A DNA stretch of 10,065 bases from contig JANPLZ010000107.1 in the NCBI GenBank assembly GCA_031422555.1, positions 1 through 10,065 of the forward strand, given 5' to 3'. Positions within the stretch are counted from its first letter, which is position 1. Every line of letters starts with the position of its first letter. The notes beneath the pieces were generated by a model, which was not told the origin of the DNA, did no database searches, and saw only the letters and a list, made by a program, of their open reading frames with translations. Below are positions 1 to 6,639 of this stretch, piece by piece. Origin of the DNA: JANNAT01 sp031422555. GTDB lineage: Bacteria > Pseudomonadota > Alphaproteobacteria > Rhodobacterales > Rhodobacteraceae. A program made the position numbers and the translations under genes.

Positions 1-1343
1 TCATTTCCTTAGGGTCCGCCGATGATACCAACGCCGCAGTGGCTGCGGCCAAGGCGGCGTTTCCGGCGTGGGCCGCCACGCCGCCCGCGCAGCGCCGCGC
101 GTTTGTGGTGGGGATCCTTGATCAGTATGCCCGGCGCGTCGAAGAGTTTGCCCAAGTGATCTCGATGGAAATGGGCGCGCCGATTGATATGGCGCGCGAC
201 AGTCACGCGCCGTGTTTGCCGTGGCATGCCACGAATTTCCTGACCGCCTTTGACGCGTTGGAATGGGAACGCCCGCTGGGCCCGCATGCGCCAAACGACC
301 GGATTACGTTAGAGCCGATTGGCGTGGTTGGTCTGATCACGCCATGGAATTGGCCGGTGAACCAAGTTGCGTTAAAGGCAATTCCGGCAATTCTGGCGGG
401 CTGCACCTGTGTGTTGAAGCCGTCCGAAGAAAGCCCATTAGACGCGATGATGTTTGCGGAATTTTGCCATGATGCAGGGTTGCCCGCGGGTGTTTTCAAT
501 CTGGTGAATGGCGACGGAATCGGCGTGGGCGCAGTGCTGTCGGCGCATCCTGACGTGGAAATGATCTCCTTCACCGGGTCAACCCGGGCGGGGCGGGCAA
601 TTTCGGTAGCAGCGGCGGCCACGCTGAAGCGGGTCACGCTTGAACTGGGTGGCAAAGGGGCAAATGTGATTTTTGCCGATGCAGATGACCGGGCGGTTGA
701 ACGCGGCGTGCGGCATATGATGAACAATTCGGGGCAATCATGCAACGCGCCGTCGCGGATGTTGGTGGAGCGCCCCGCCTATGACCGGGCGGTTGAAATT
801 GCTGCCGAAGTGGCCGCGTCGATCAAAGTAGGCTCGGCGCATGACGCGGGAAAGCATATTGGCCCGGTGGTCAACAAACGGCAGTGGCACCAGATTCAAG
901 CCTATATCCAAAAGGGTATCGACGAAGGCGCGCGGCTGATCGCAGGCGGGACGGGCTTGCCAGAGGGGTTTAACCGCGGATTTTATGTGAAACCCACTGT
1001 GTTTGCCGATGTCACCCCCGGTATGACGATTGAGCGTGAGGAAATTTTTGGCCCGGTTTTGTCGATCATTCCCTTTGATACCGAAGCCGATGCGGTGAGG
1101 ATCGCCAATGACACGCCGTATGGATTAACCAATTATGTGCAGACTCAGGATGGCGCGCGGCGCAACCGGATGGCGCGCAGTTTGCGGTCGGGGATGGTCG
1201 AGATGAACGGCAAATCCCGCGGGGCGGGATCGCCATTTGGCGGGGTGAAATCATCGGGTCGCGCCCGTGAAGGCGGGCATTGGGGGCTGGAGGAATTCCT
1301 TGAGGTCAAGGCAATTTCCGGGTGGGACAGCGCAGCAGAGTAG
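1..1343 (+). CDS. NAD(P)-dependent aldehyde dehydrogenase (5'-truncated by window edge)
   Basis: The enzyme oxidises an aldehyde to the carboxylic acid with NAD(P)+, normally in the cytoplasm. The frame is open from base 3, giving 446 visible residues; family members have about 475, so roughly 30 N-terminal residues lie outside the window. The GTG at 39 is an internal Val in the usual early AAVAAAKAAFPAW segment, not the start. Family motifs appear in order: TPWNWPVNQ (cofactor/active-site loop), FTGSTRAGRAI (Rossmann glycine motif), LELGGKGAN with the general-base Glu at visible residue 214, NSGQSCNAPSR with the catalytic Cys at visible residue 247 (codon at 741), EEIFGPVLS, and the C-terminal SPFGGVKSSGRAREGG. 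Ser replaces the more usual residue before the catalytic Cys (GQSC rather than GQxC with V/I), which is common. The substrate cannot be read from sequence. It ends 72 bp before a convergent gene, with no clear hairpin terminator between. Confidence 0.95.
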   Translation, partial: ISLGSADDTNAAVAAAKAAFPAWAATPPAQRRAFVVGILDQYARRVEEFAQVISMEMGAPIDMARDSHAPCLPWHATNFLTAFDALEWERPLGPHAPNDRITLEPIGVVGLITPWNWPVNQVALKAIPAILAGCTCVLKPSEESPLDAMMFAEFCHDAGLPAGVFNLVNGDGIGVGAVLSAHPDVEMISFTGSTRAGRAISVAAAATLKRVTLELGGKGANVIFADADDRAVERGVRHMMNNSGQSCNAPSRMLVERPAYDRAVEIAAEVAASIKVGSAHDAGKHIGPVVNKRQWHQIQAYIQKGIDEGARLIAGGTGLPEGFNRGFYVKPTVFADVTPGMTIEREEIFGPVLSIIPFDTEADAVRIANDTPYGLTNYVQTQDGARRNRMARSLRSGMVEMNGKSRGAGSPFGGVKSSGRAREGGHWGLEEFLEVKAISGWDSAAE

Positions 1344-1415
1344 GTGCTGACAAGGCTAATGCGGGCTGGCAGGCTTTGACTTGCGGTACAACAGGGCAAA
1401 ATCTGCAAAATCGCG

Positions 1416-3044
1416 TTAGCCGACCCGGGCGAAACTGTCCGCCGAAGCCAAGGCCCATGGCTCGCTGAAAAACGCTGAGGAGGCCGGATCAGACAACAAT
1501 TGACCCGATTTGACCTGTTCATACTGATCGGCAAAAGAAATCACCCGATCAGAAGAGGCCCGGCGTTGAAAATGATGCGGCCGCAAGGCGGATGGATGGT
1601 CCAATCCTGCCGCCGCCACCAATTCGGCCAGCGCATGCAGCGTGTTGCGGTGAAAGTTTGTCACCCGTTCGGCCTTGTCGGGCACAACGATTGCGCGTTG
1701 GCGCAACGGGTCTTGCGAGGTAACCCCGGTCGGGCAATGCCCGGTGTGGCAGGCTTGCGCCTGAATACAGCCGACGGCAAACATGAATCCGCGCGCCGCA
1801 TTGCACCAATCTGCCCCCAACGCCATCACGCGGGCCATATCAAAGGCTGAGGTTATTTTGCCGGACGCGCCGATTTTGATGCGATCCCGCAGGCCAACCC
1901 CAATTAAAGCATTGTGAACCAAAGACAATCCATCGCGCAACGGCATGCCGACATGATCCATAAACTCCAACGGCGCCGCCCCGGTGCCGCCTTCTTTGCC
2001 ATCAACTACGATAAAATCCGGCGTGATTCCGGTTTCCAGCATTGCCTTGCAAATCGCCATAAACTCCCATTTATGGCCGATGCACAGCTTGAATCCGGTA
2101 GGCTTGCCGCCCGATAAATCCCGCATTGTGGCGATAAATTCCAGCAATTCCTTTGGTGTCGAGAACGCCGAATGGGCGGCGGGCGAGACGCAGTCCTGCC
2201 CCATCGGCACCCCCCGGATGGCGGCAATTTCGGCGGTGATTTTGGCGGCTGGCAAGACGCCACCATGGCCGGGTTTCGCGCCCTGCGACAGTTTCAATTC
2301 GATCATCTTGATCTGCGGATCGGCGGCGGTTTCCACAAATCGCGCAGGATCAAAGCCGCCGTCACTGCCCCGGCAGCCGAAATAACCTGATCCTACTTCC
2401 CACACCAGATCGCCGCCAAATTCACGGTGATAGGGGGACACCCCCCCTTCGCCGGTGTCGTGATAGAACCCGCCTGCCGCGGCCCCACGGTTCAAAGACC
2501 GGATGGCGTTGGCGGAAAGCGCGCCATAGCTCATTGCAGAGATGTTTAACAAAGACGCGGCATAAGGCGCCTTGCTGTCGGCCCCGACCACCACGCGCAT
2601 CGCGGCCAAAGGTGGGGCAGATTTGGGCGCAAGCGAATGATGCAGCCATTCGTATTGTTCTTGATAAACGTCGAACTGGGTGCCAAAGGGACGTTTATCC
2701 AGATCTTTCTTTGCCCGCTGATAAACAATTGCGCGTTTATCCCGTGGAAACGGCGCGCCGTCTTTATCGCCCTCAAAGAAGTATTGCCGAATTTCCGGAC
2801 GGATCGTTTCCAGCAAAAACCGCAGATGGGCCGCAATCGGGTAGTTGCGCAAAATGGCGTGGCGGGTTTGGGTAAGATCATGTAAACCCACGATAAACAA
2901 CGTGATCATCAGCACAGAGCCCGCAAGGAATACACCGCGCCAATCCGGGATCAGCATGGCTAAACCGGCGAACACTATGGCCAGAACCAGCGAAAATGTC
3001 AGCGGCAGATAGCGCGTTTCAAACATCGCATTCAGGTGGGGCAT
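1416..3044 (-). CDS. FMN-binding glutamate synthase family protein (membrane-anchored, stand-alone GltS domain)
   Basis: The 542-residue protein carries two hydrophobic N-terminal segments (about residues 13-33 and 37-57), then the FMN/Fe-S synthase domain of glutamate synthase. Visible family features are LNISAMSYGALS, the GEGGVSPYHREFGGDLVWEVGSGYFGCR segment, SQGAKPGHGGVLP, VVDGKEGGTGAAPLEFMDHVG, and a C-x5-C-x4-C cluster (Cys426, Cys432, Cys437 in CIQAQACHTGHCPTG) that matches the 3Fe-4S ligand spacing of GltB. There is no glutaminase (GATase II) domain and no GXGXG beta-helix domain, so it cannot be a complete GOGAT alone. Such stand-alone proteins are widespread; their reaction is not established to my knowledge. 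The start has AAGGA five bases upstream; an internal ATG at residue 7 is the alternative. It lies 108 bp downstream of rluA on the same strand. Confidence 0.92.
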   Translation of the reverse strand: MPHLNAMFETRYLPLTFSLVLAIVFAGLAMLIPDWRGVFLAGSVLMITLFIVGLHDLTQTRHAILRNYPIAAHLRFLLETIRPEIRQYFFEGDKDGAPFPRDKRAIVYQRAKKDLDKRPFGTQFDVYQEQYEWLHHSLAPKSAPPLAAMRVVVGADSKAPYAASLLNISAMSYGALSANAIRSLNRGAAAGGFYHDTGEGGVSPYHREFGGDLVWEVGSGYFGCRGSDGGFDPARFVETAADPQIKMIELKLSQGAKPGHGGVLPAAKITAEIAAIRGVPMGQDCVSPAAHSAFSTPKELLEFIATMRDLSGGKPTGFKLCIGHKWEFMAICKAMLETGITPDFIVVDGKEGGTGAAPLEFMDHVGMPLRDGLSLVHNALIGVGLRDRIKIGASGKITSAFDMARVMALGADWCNAARGFMFAVGCIQAQACHTGHCPTGVTSQDPLRQRAIVVPDKAERVTNFHRNTLHALAELVAAAGLDHPSALRPHHFQRRASSDRVISFADQYEQVKSGQLLSDPASSAFFSEPWALASADSFARVG

Positions 3045-3112
3045 GACGATCCTTTGCTGACGCGTTGTGGACGCAAAATCGGTAGCAGATGCATATTGAA
3101 GGCGAATGATTG

Positions 3113-3142
3113 CAACAAGGTTAACGTGTGAACCGCTTGTTG
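3113..3142 (-). terminator. Possible weak terminator hairpin after rluA
   Basis: Arms CAACAAG (3113-3119) and CTTGTTG (3136-3142) are perfect complements. They extend by GTT/AAC across a two-base CG bulge around an 8-base loop. The hairpin begins 10 bases past the rluA stop on the minus strand. No clean U-tract follows (the RNA continues into CAAUCAUUC), so intrinsic termination is uncertain; it could equally be a 3' stabilising structure. Confidence 0.3.
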
Positions 3143-3152
3143 TCTTGTGCGA

Positions 3153-3806
3153 TTAAAATGGGCAGGGCGCAGAAAACGTGACAGCCAATCCTGTATCAGG
3201 ATGATGAAGCGACAAGGTTTCGGCATGCAGCATCAGACGCGGAAATGCGCGGGCCTCGTCAATGGCGTAAATCGGGTCCCCCAGAATTGGATGCCCGATG
3301 GCCAGCATATGGACCCGCAATTGATGGCTGCGGCCGGTCAATGGAAAAAGCCGCACTCTGGTAGAATAGGTATCATAATCAATTACTTGCCAGTCCGTCT
3401 GCGCGGGGCGGCCGATGTCATGGTCGACATGCTGACGCGGTCGGTTCGGCCAATCCGTGGCCAAGGGCAGATCAATATGGCCGCTTGTGTCGGCCATCCG
3501 CCCCCACACGCGCGCGACGTAGGTTTTCATGGCGCGACGCTTTTCGAATTCCTGCCCCAAAAACCCTTGGGCTGTTTTGGTTTTGGCAAAAATCATCACC
3601 CCAGACGTGTCACAATCCAACCGGTGCACCAAAAGCGCGTCCCAATGGGTGATCTGCAGCCGGGATATCACGCAGTCTTGCCGGCCTGCCAACTTGCCGG
3701 GCACCGAAAGCAACCCCGCTGCCTTGTTTACCACGATAATCTGGGCGTCTTCGTATATAACCTCTGGTGCGCCGTCTGGCGGGCGATAAATGAAGTCCGG
3801 AATCAT
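3153..3806 (-). CDS. rluA: Dual-specificity RNA pseudouridine synthase RluA
   Basis: This enzyme isomerises uridine to pseudouridine; E. coli RluA acts on 23S rRNA U746 and tRNA U32. The chosen ATG at 3806 gives 217 residues, against 219 in E. coli. It puts the catalytic Asp of HRLDCDTSG at residue 64, the position known for E. coli RluA. Other matching segments are IIVVNKAAGLLSVPG, TYVARVWG, DLPLATDWPNRPRQ, GRPAQTD, LTGRSHQLRVHMLAIGHPILGD and LMLHAETLSL HHP near the C-terminus. The frame stays open upstream to 3911, but that extension reads arginine-rich filler inside the neighbouring methyltransferase gene. ATG overlaps that gene's TGA as ATGA, and there is no good Shine-Dalgarno of its own, so translation is probably coupled to the upstream gene. 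Confidence 0.96.
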   Translation of the reverse strand: MIPDFIYRPPDGAPEVIYEDAQIIVVNKAAGLLSVPGKLAGRQDCVISRLQITHWDALLVHRLDCDTSGVMIFAKTKTAQGFLGQEFEKRRAMKTYVARVWGRMADTSGHIDLPLATDWPNRPRQHVDHDIGRPAQTDWQVIDYDTYSTRVRLFPLTGRSHQLRVHMLAIGHPILGDPIYAIDEARAFPRLMLHAETLSLHHPDTGLAVTFSAPCPF

Positions 3807-4699
3807 TGAATATGATGGCCTGCGTCGTGCAATCGGCTGGCAAGGTGGCTGATATGGGCGGGGCCAACCTCGCAGCAACCGCCGATAATCGTGGCGCCAA
3901 GGGCGATCCAAGACATTGCAAAATCGCCATATTTTTCTGGCGTCAGATCATGGCGGTGGGTCAAATGCTTGACTGTCGGGGCATTTTGCAAAAAATTTCC
4001 TGAAATATGGGTAAACCCATTGGCATAGGCCCCAAACGGCAAGCCCAACGTGGCAAGCTGTGCCATCGCGGCCGCCATGGCTTCGGGCACCGAGCAGTTT
4101 GCCAGCACGGCCGTCACTGGGCTGTTAACCAAAATCGGGTGCAAATCGGCGATCAATTCACCCGAACGCAGCCGGGTACCGTCGTGATCATCCACGGTAA
4201 CCGACAGCCAGACCGGCCGGTTTGCAGCGCTTGCCCCCAAAATTGCGCCTTGGCACATCTCGATCGACGCCATGGTTTCGCACAGGATGATGTCGACATG
4301 TGGCCCCAATATCCGGGCGATTTCGGCATAGAACGGGCCGGCTTGGTCGACGGGCAGCGTTACTTCGGGGCGATAAGACGCAACCAGCGGCCCCATAGAG
4401 CCCGCAATTCTCCCCGCGCCATGGGCAGCTTTTGCTTCATGCGCCTCGGCAAGGGCACGCAAGTGCAGGGCGTGAAACATCGGATCAAGACCAAAACCCG
4501 CCAACCGGTCATGGTGAATGGCATAAGTGTTCGTCGTGGCAATCGTCGCCCCGGCCGCAAAGTAGGCGGCATGGATATCGCGCACCAGACCCGGATGATC
4601 CAACATCACGCGGGTTGCCCAAAGGGGTGTCGGCTCGTCCCCCGAACGCGCCAGCAGTTCTTGCCCCATCCCGCCGTCCAAAAGGGTGATTTGTGCCAT
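3803..4699 (-). CDS. Homocysteine S-methyltransferase family protein
   Basis: Members of this (beta/alpha)8-barrel family transfer a methyl group from S-methylmethionine, betaine or a similar donor to homocysteine using a zinc site. The 298-residue protein opens with ITLLDGGMGQEL, continues with TTNTYAIHHDRL and GSMGPLVASYRPE, and shows the three expected zinc-ligand cysteines: Cys202 in ANCSVPEAM and Cys275/Cys276 in IIGGCCEVGPAHI. Length fits the MmuM/HMT class, but the methyl donor is not deducible. AGGAG lies 11 bases before the ATG, slightly far. The stop overlaps the rluA start (ATGA), making a two-gene unit. A nearby sulfoxide-reductase gene upstream shares a methionine theme. The cobalamin-binding domains of MetH are absent. 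Confidence 0.92.
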   Translation of the reverse strand: MAQITLLDGGMGQELLARSGDEPTPLWATRVMLDHPGLVRDIHAAYFAAGATIATTNTYAIHHDRLAGFGLDPMFHALHLRALAEAHEAKAAHGAGRIAGSMGPLVASYRPEVTLPVDQAGPFYAEIARILGPHVDIILCETMASIEMCQGAILGASAANRPVWLSVTVDDHDGTRLRSGELIADLHPILVNSPVTAVLANCSVPEAMAAAMAQLATLGLPFGAYANGFTHISGNFLQNAPTVKHLTHRHDLTPEKYGDFAMSWIALGATIIGGCCEVGPAHISHLASRLHDAGHHIQ

Positions 4700-4748
4700 G
4701 GATTGCGCGGCTCCTGTCAGGGATGGAAAGGTTTATGATGTCTGTATG

Positions 4749-4776
4749 GGTATAATAAGCGGGGTGCGGGTGGCAA
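4749..4776 (-). promoter_or_regulatory. Candidate promoter for the methyltransferase-rluA unit
   Basis: On the minus strand TTGCCA (4776-4771, five of six matches to TTGACA) is followed by a 16-base spacer and TATACC (4754-4749, four of six to TATAAT). Transcription would begin near 4742, leaving a leader of about 40 bases before the ATG at 4699. This is motif matching only. Confidence 0.35.
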
Positions 4777-4916
4777 GAAAGCTGAAACGCCCGCAGTTTG
4801 AGGTCAAGCGCCAACTTTGTTAGCTGGTGATGGCGGGTCGGGACCGTTGAATTGTCTGCACAGGTGCGCAGGTGTCTGGCCCTTTAGTCGGCCTCTCTCT
4901 TGCGGGGCCGCGCTAT

Positions 4917-4948
4917 GCCACGGTCATTCTGCGCCACGGTCATTCTGC
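4917..4948. repeat. Perfect 16-bp tandem duplication across the msrC stop codon
   Basis: GCCACGGTCATTCTGC occurs twice head to tail (4917-4932 and 4933-4948) with no mismatch. The copy at 4933-4948 contains the last codons and TGA stop of the sulfoxide-reductase gene. The other copy lies just outside the gene, so the protein end is unaffected. It looks like a recent slippage duplication. Confidence 0.9.
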
Positions 4949-5386
4949 GGCAGCAAACACCTTGGCCAGAAGCGGCACCAGCCAGTCTGCATCGGTTTGG
5001 TCAAAGGCTGCAGGCGTATCGCTGTCAATATCCAGCACGCCCAACAGCCGACCCAAGCCGTTGAAAACGGGCAAGACCAGCTCTGATCTGGTCGATGTGG
5101 CGCACGCGATGTGGCCGGGGAAAGCGTCGACATCGGGCACGATTTGCACCAGCCCGGTGCGCGCGCAAGCGCCACAGACGCCGCGCGAAAAGGGAATCAC
5201 CAAACAGCCATGCCCACCCTGATAGGGCCCGATCTTTAACAGGTCCGGTGCCACGACCCGGTAGAAACCGGTCCAATCGGCAAACGGATGGGCGTGATGA
5301 ATTTCGCAGGCAACCGTGGCCATCAACGCCACGGTGTCGGTTTCCCCTTCGGTCAGGGCGCGGATGGATTCAATGATTTCACGCAT
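4940..5386 (-). CDS. msrC: Free methionine-(R)-sulfoxide reductase (GAF-domain fRMsr)
   Basis: The enzyme reduces free L-methionine-(R)-sulfoxide, not protein-bound, through disulfide chemistry in a single GAF domain. Diagnostic segments are WTGFYRV, IGPYQGGHGCLVIPFSRGVCG, VPDVDAFPGHIACATSTRSELVLPV and LGVLDIDSDTPAAFDQTD. With the ATG at 5386 (148 residues) the three reactive cysteines are Cys61, Cys71 and Cys95. Their spacing of 10 and 24 equals that of E. coli Cys84/94/118. An extra Cys74 sits beside the second. The start at 5386 has AGGA nine bases upstream; ATG 5425 and TTG 5443 in the same frame lack a visible ribosome site but cannot be excluded. The gene lies 240 bp upstream of a methionine-forming methyltransferase gene on the same strand and follows a structured 369-base spacer. 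Confidence 0.93.
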   Translation of the reverse strand: MREIIESIRALTEGETDTVALMATVACEIHHAHPFADWTGFYRVVAPDLLKIGPYQGGHGCLVIPFSRGVCGACARTGLVQIVPDVDAFPGHIACATSTRSELVLPVFNGLGRLLGVLDIDSDTPAAFDQTDADWLVPLLAKVFAAAE

Positions 5387-5524
5387 CGGGTCTTTGTCCT
5401 GTCGGGCCGGGTCTGACAGCGCCATGTAGATGCTTTGGACCAACCAAGTCGATCAGGAAAATCATTTGGGTGCGAGAGAGGCAGCATTGCCCGCCGAAGT
5501 TGACGGGCGATCTCGCTGACCTTG

Positions 5525-5576
5525 CAAAAATTACGCAGCCTTCAGACGCAGAATGCCCAAACAATCGCACTGCGTC
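5525..5576 (-). terminator. Possible attenuator-like hairpins upstream of msrC
   Basis: Read on the minus strand, GACGCAG (5576-5570) can pair with CTGCGTC (5551-5545) or, using its last six bases, with a second CTGCGT (5538-5533). The second 3' arm is followed at once by AATTTTTG (5532-5525), a short U-tract. The two pairings exclude each other. It may be a terminator for the rsbW-like gene or a switch in the msrC leader. Loops are long (18 and 31 bases), which weakens the case. Confidence 0.3.
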
Positions 5577-5630
5577 GGTCCGGGTGTTGCCCGCAAAGGT
5601 GCCTCGGCGCCACGAACTGGGTGGGGGCTG

Positions 5631-5639
5631 TTATCCACA
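5631..5639 (+). promoter_or_regulatory. Perfect DnaA-box 9-mer
   Basis: TTATCCACA equals the high-affinity E. coli DnaA box consensus (TTATNCACA). It sits between the arms of the 9-bp inverted repeat 5602-5610/5640-5648 and abuts the second arm. Only one perfect copy is seen, so it does not indicate an origin. It could be a regulatory DnaA site or chance. Confidence 0.35.
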
Positions 5640-5755
5640 GCGCCGAGGGAAGCTTTATGCAGCTACCACGTATACATGGGCGCGGCGCACGGCGGTTTTA
5701 GGGGGAAATATTGACCAGATGGTGTCATTTTCCCAAGCCCGGAAACACTGCGCGG

Positions 5756-6241
5756 CTATGTCCCCAATTGTCCTGTTTCCAGCCGAAAGCTGAGGTGGTT
5801 GCGACCGTCAACACGGCGATAATCCAGATCCCGCGACAGGGTTCGAATCAAAAACCAGCCAAATCCACCTTCTGGCAATTCTTCAGTCGGCGCAAATTCC
5901 GCCAGATGGCCCGCAGGCAGCGCATCGTTGGGCATTGGCAGGCCGGTATCAATGATCCGGCAGATCAACGCATTTTGATGCAGCAAAAGGGTGATCTCAA
6001 TCTCACCGGCATGGCGGGCGTAGGCGTGTTCAACGATGTTGTTCAATGCCTCGGCCAAAACAATTTCGGCGGTGCCGCGATCATCGTCGGCCAGACTGCG
6101 CAGCAACGCTGTGTCAAACAGGATTGCCAGACCATCCCGAACCGCCAGCGGATCGGCGGCGATGGTGACTTGCGCGCAGCGGTGTAAATCGGGCCCATGC
6201 ACGGCCAGGCCTTCGCCTTTATCCTGCATGACGAAGCCCAT
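5756..6241 (-). CDS. RsbW/SpoIIAB-like anti-sigma serine kinase (HATPase fold)
   Basis: It is probably a cytoplasmic GHKL-type ATPase that binds and phosphorylates a STAS antagonist and sequesters a regulator in partner switching. Taking the ATG at 6241 gives 161 residues. ATP-site boxes are visible: N box EALNNIVEHAYA (residues 64-75, Mg-binding Asn68), G1 box DTGLPMP (98-104), and G2 box GGFGWFLIRTL (125-135). There is no histidine phosphoacceptor domain, so it is not a sensor kinase. The start at 6241 has AGG six bases upstream; ATG 6256 and ATG 6229 are alternatives. The gene overlaps the end of the STAS gene by 23 bases, implying coupled translation. Neither a sigma factor nor a PP2C phosphatase gene is in the window, so the target is unknown. 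Confidence 0.88.
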   Translation of the reverse strand: MGFVMQDKGEGLAVHGPDLHRCAQVTIAADPLAVRDGLAILFDTALLRSLADDDRGTAEIVLAEALNNIVEHAYARHAGEIEITLLLHQNALICRIIDTGLPMPNDALPAGHLAEFAPTEELPEGGFGWFLIRTLSRDLDYRRVDGRNHLSFRLETGQLGT

Positions 6242-6554
6242 CGGGAACCTGATCATGGATGGTGAAAACGCTGTCCATGCGGGTCAGGCGAAACACCTTT
6301 TGCACCGTTGCGGTCAACCCCGACAATTCCAGCTTGCGATCCGGGGCCAGCGCCTTCATCACTGCCACCACCGCGCCCAGACCGCTGCTGTCCAAAAATG
6401 CCACCAGCGACATATCCAACACCACCCGAGGACTGGCGGCGGCGGTGATTTCGCGCATGCGGTCTTTGAATTGTATGGCCCCCGCCGCATCAATCCGGTC
6501 TTGCATGGCGCGCACAACCAGAATTTCGCCACGCTGTTCGGCTACAAGCTCCAT
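6219..6554 (-). CDS. STAS-domain anti-anti-sigma factor (RsbV/SpoIIAA-like)
   Basis: This 111-residue protein is a single STAS domain. Unphosphorylated, such proteins bind the RsbW-type kinase and free its captive partner. The hallmark loop VVLDMSLVAFLDSSGLGAVVAVMK holds the phosphoacceptor serine, one of Ser56/Ser57 in DSSGLG. Further family-like parts are the opening GEILVVRAMQDRIDAAGAIQFKDRM and KLELSGLTATVQKVFRLTRMDSVF near the end. AAGGGG lies eight bases before the ATG, partly inside the inverted repeat 6559-6589. The stop lies inside the kinase gene, and hspQ ends 85 bp upstream on the same strand, so hspQ-STAS-kinase may be one transcript. Confidence 0.92.
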   Translation of the reverse strand: MELVAEQRGEILVVRAMQDRIDAAGAIQFKDRMREITAAASPRVVLDMSLVAFLDSSGLGAVVAVMKALAPDRKLELSGLTATVQKVFRLTRMDSVFTIHDQVPDGLRHAG

Positions 6555-6558
6555 CTGC

Positions 6559-6589
6559 CTGACCCCTTGTTATGAAACACTCGGGTCAG
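6559..6589 (-). promoter_or_regulatory. Inverted repeat covering the STAS gene ribosome site
   Basis: CTGACCC (6559-6565) and GGGTCAG (6583-6589) are perfect 7-bp arms with a 17-base spacer. On the minus-strand RNA the 3' arm includes three G residues of the AAGGGG ribosome site and ends four bases before the ATG. Folding could lower translation. It could instead be a dimeric operator; no U-tract follows, so a terminator for hspQ is less likely. Confidence 0.45.
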
Positions 6590-6639
6590 ACTAAAAGCAA
6601 AGTGTTACTGATCGGTAAGGGCGCAAGGGCCAGATTTGT

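Larger units (their letters stand above)
5387..5755. other. Gene-free spacer rich in inverted repeats
   Basis: No convincing gene is found in this 369-base gap between msrC and the rsbW-like gene. Plus-strand frame 5470-5793 is open but runs into the neighbouring gene and has no recognisable protein content. Inverted repeats crowd the middle. (a) GCGAGA 5472-5477 with TCTCGC 5511-5516 encloses TTGCCCG/CGGGCGA (5487-5493/5504-5510, one G-U pair). (b) GACGCAG 5545-5551 pairs with CTGCGTC 5570-5576. (c) CCTCGGCGC 5602-5610 pairs with GCGCCGAGG 5640-5648. A near-palindrome centred on GTATAC lies at 5666-5679. This could be a 5' leader, an unannotated small RNA or operator DNA; I do not recognise a known RNA family. 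Confidence 0.5.

Noticed and set aside
203..745. 180-residue minus-strand frame inside the aldehyde dehydrogenase
   Set aside because: It is antisense to conserved catalytic motifs, with no recognisable domain; long shadows are usual at this base composition.
3147..3809. Long plus-strand open frame opposite rluA
   Set aside because: It is the complement of a gene with strong family motifs and shows no protein signature of its own. The long plus-strand frame 4007-4738 opposite the methyltransferase was dropped for the same reason.
3807..3911. N-terminal extension of RluA
   Set aside because: The shorter start gives catalytic Asp64 and a length equal to E. coli RluA, and makes an ATGA overlap with the gene before it.
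4700..4939. SAM-type riboswitch before the homocysteine methyltransferase
   Set aside because: I looked for a methionine-related riboswitch but found no SAM-II, SAM/SAH or SAH hallmark; only a promoter-like pair and short imperfect repeats are seen.
5602..5648. Replication origin
   Set aside because: There is a single DnaA box, no AT-rich unwinding region, and no dnaA, parA or repC gene nearby.
5470..5793. 107-residue plus-strand frame in the msrC upstream spacer
   Set aside because: It runs into the rsbW-like gene, has no clear ribosome site or domain, and its bases are better explained by the inverted repeats.
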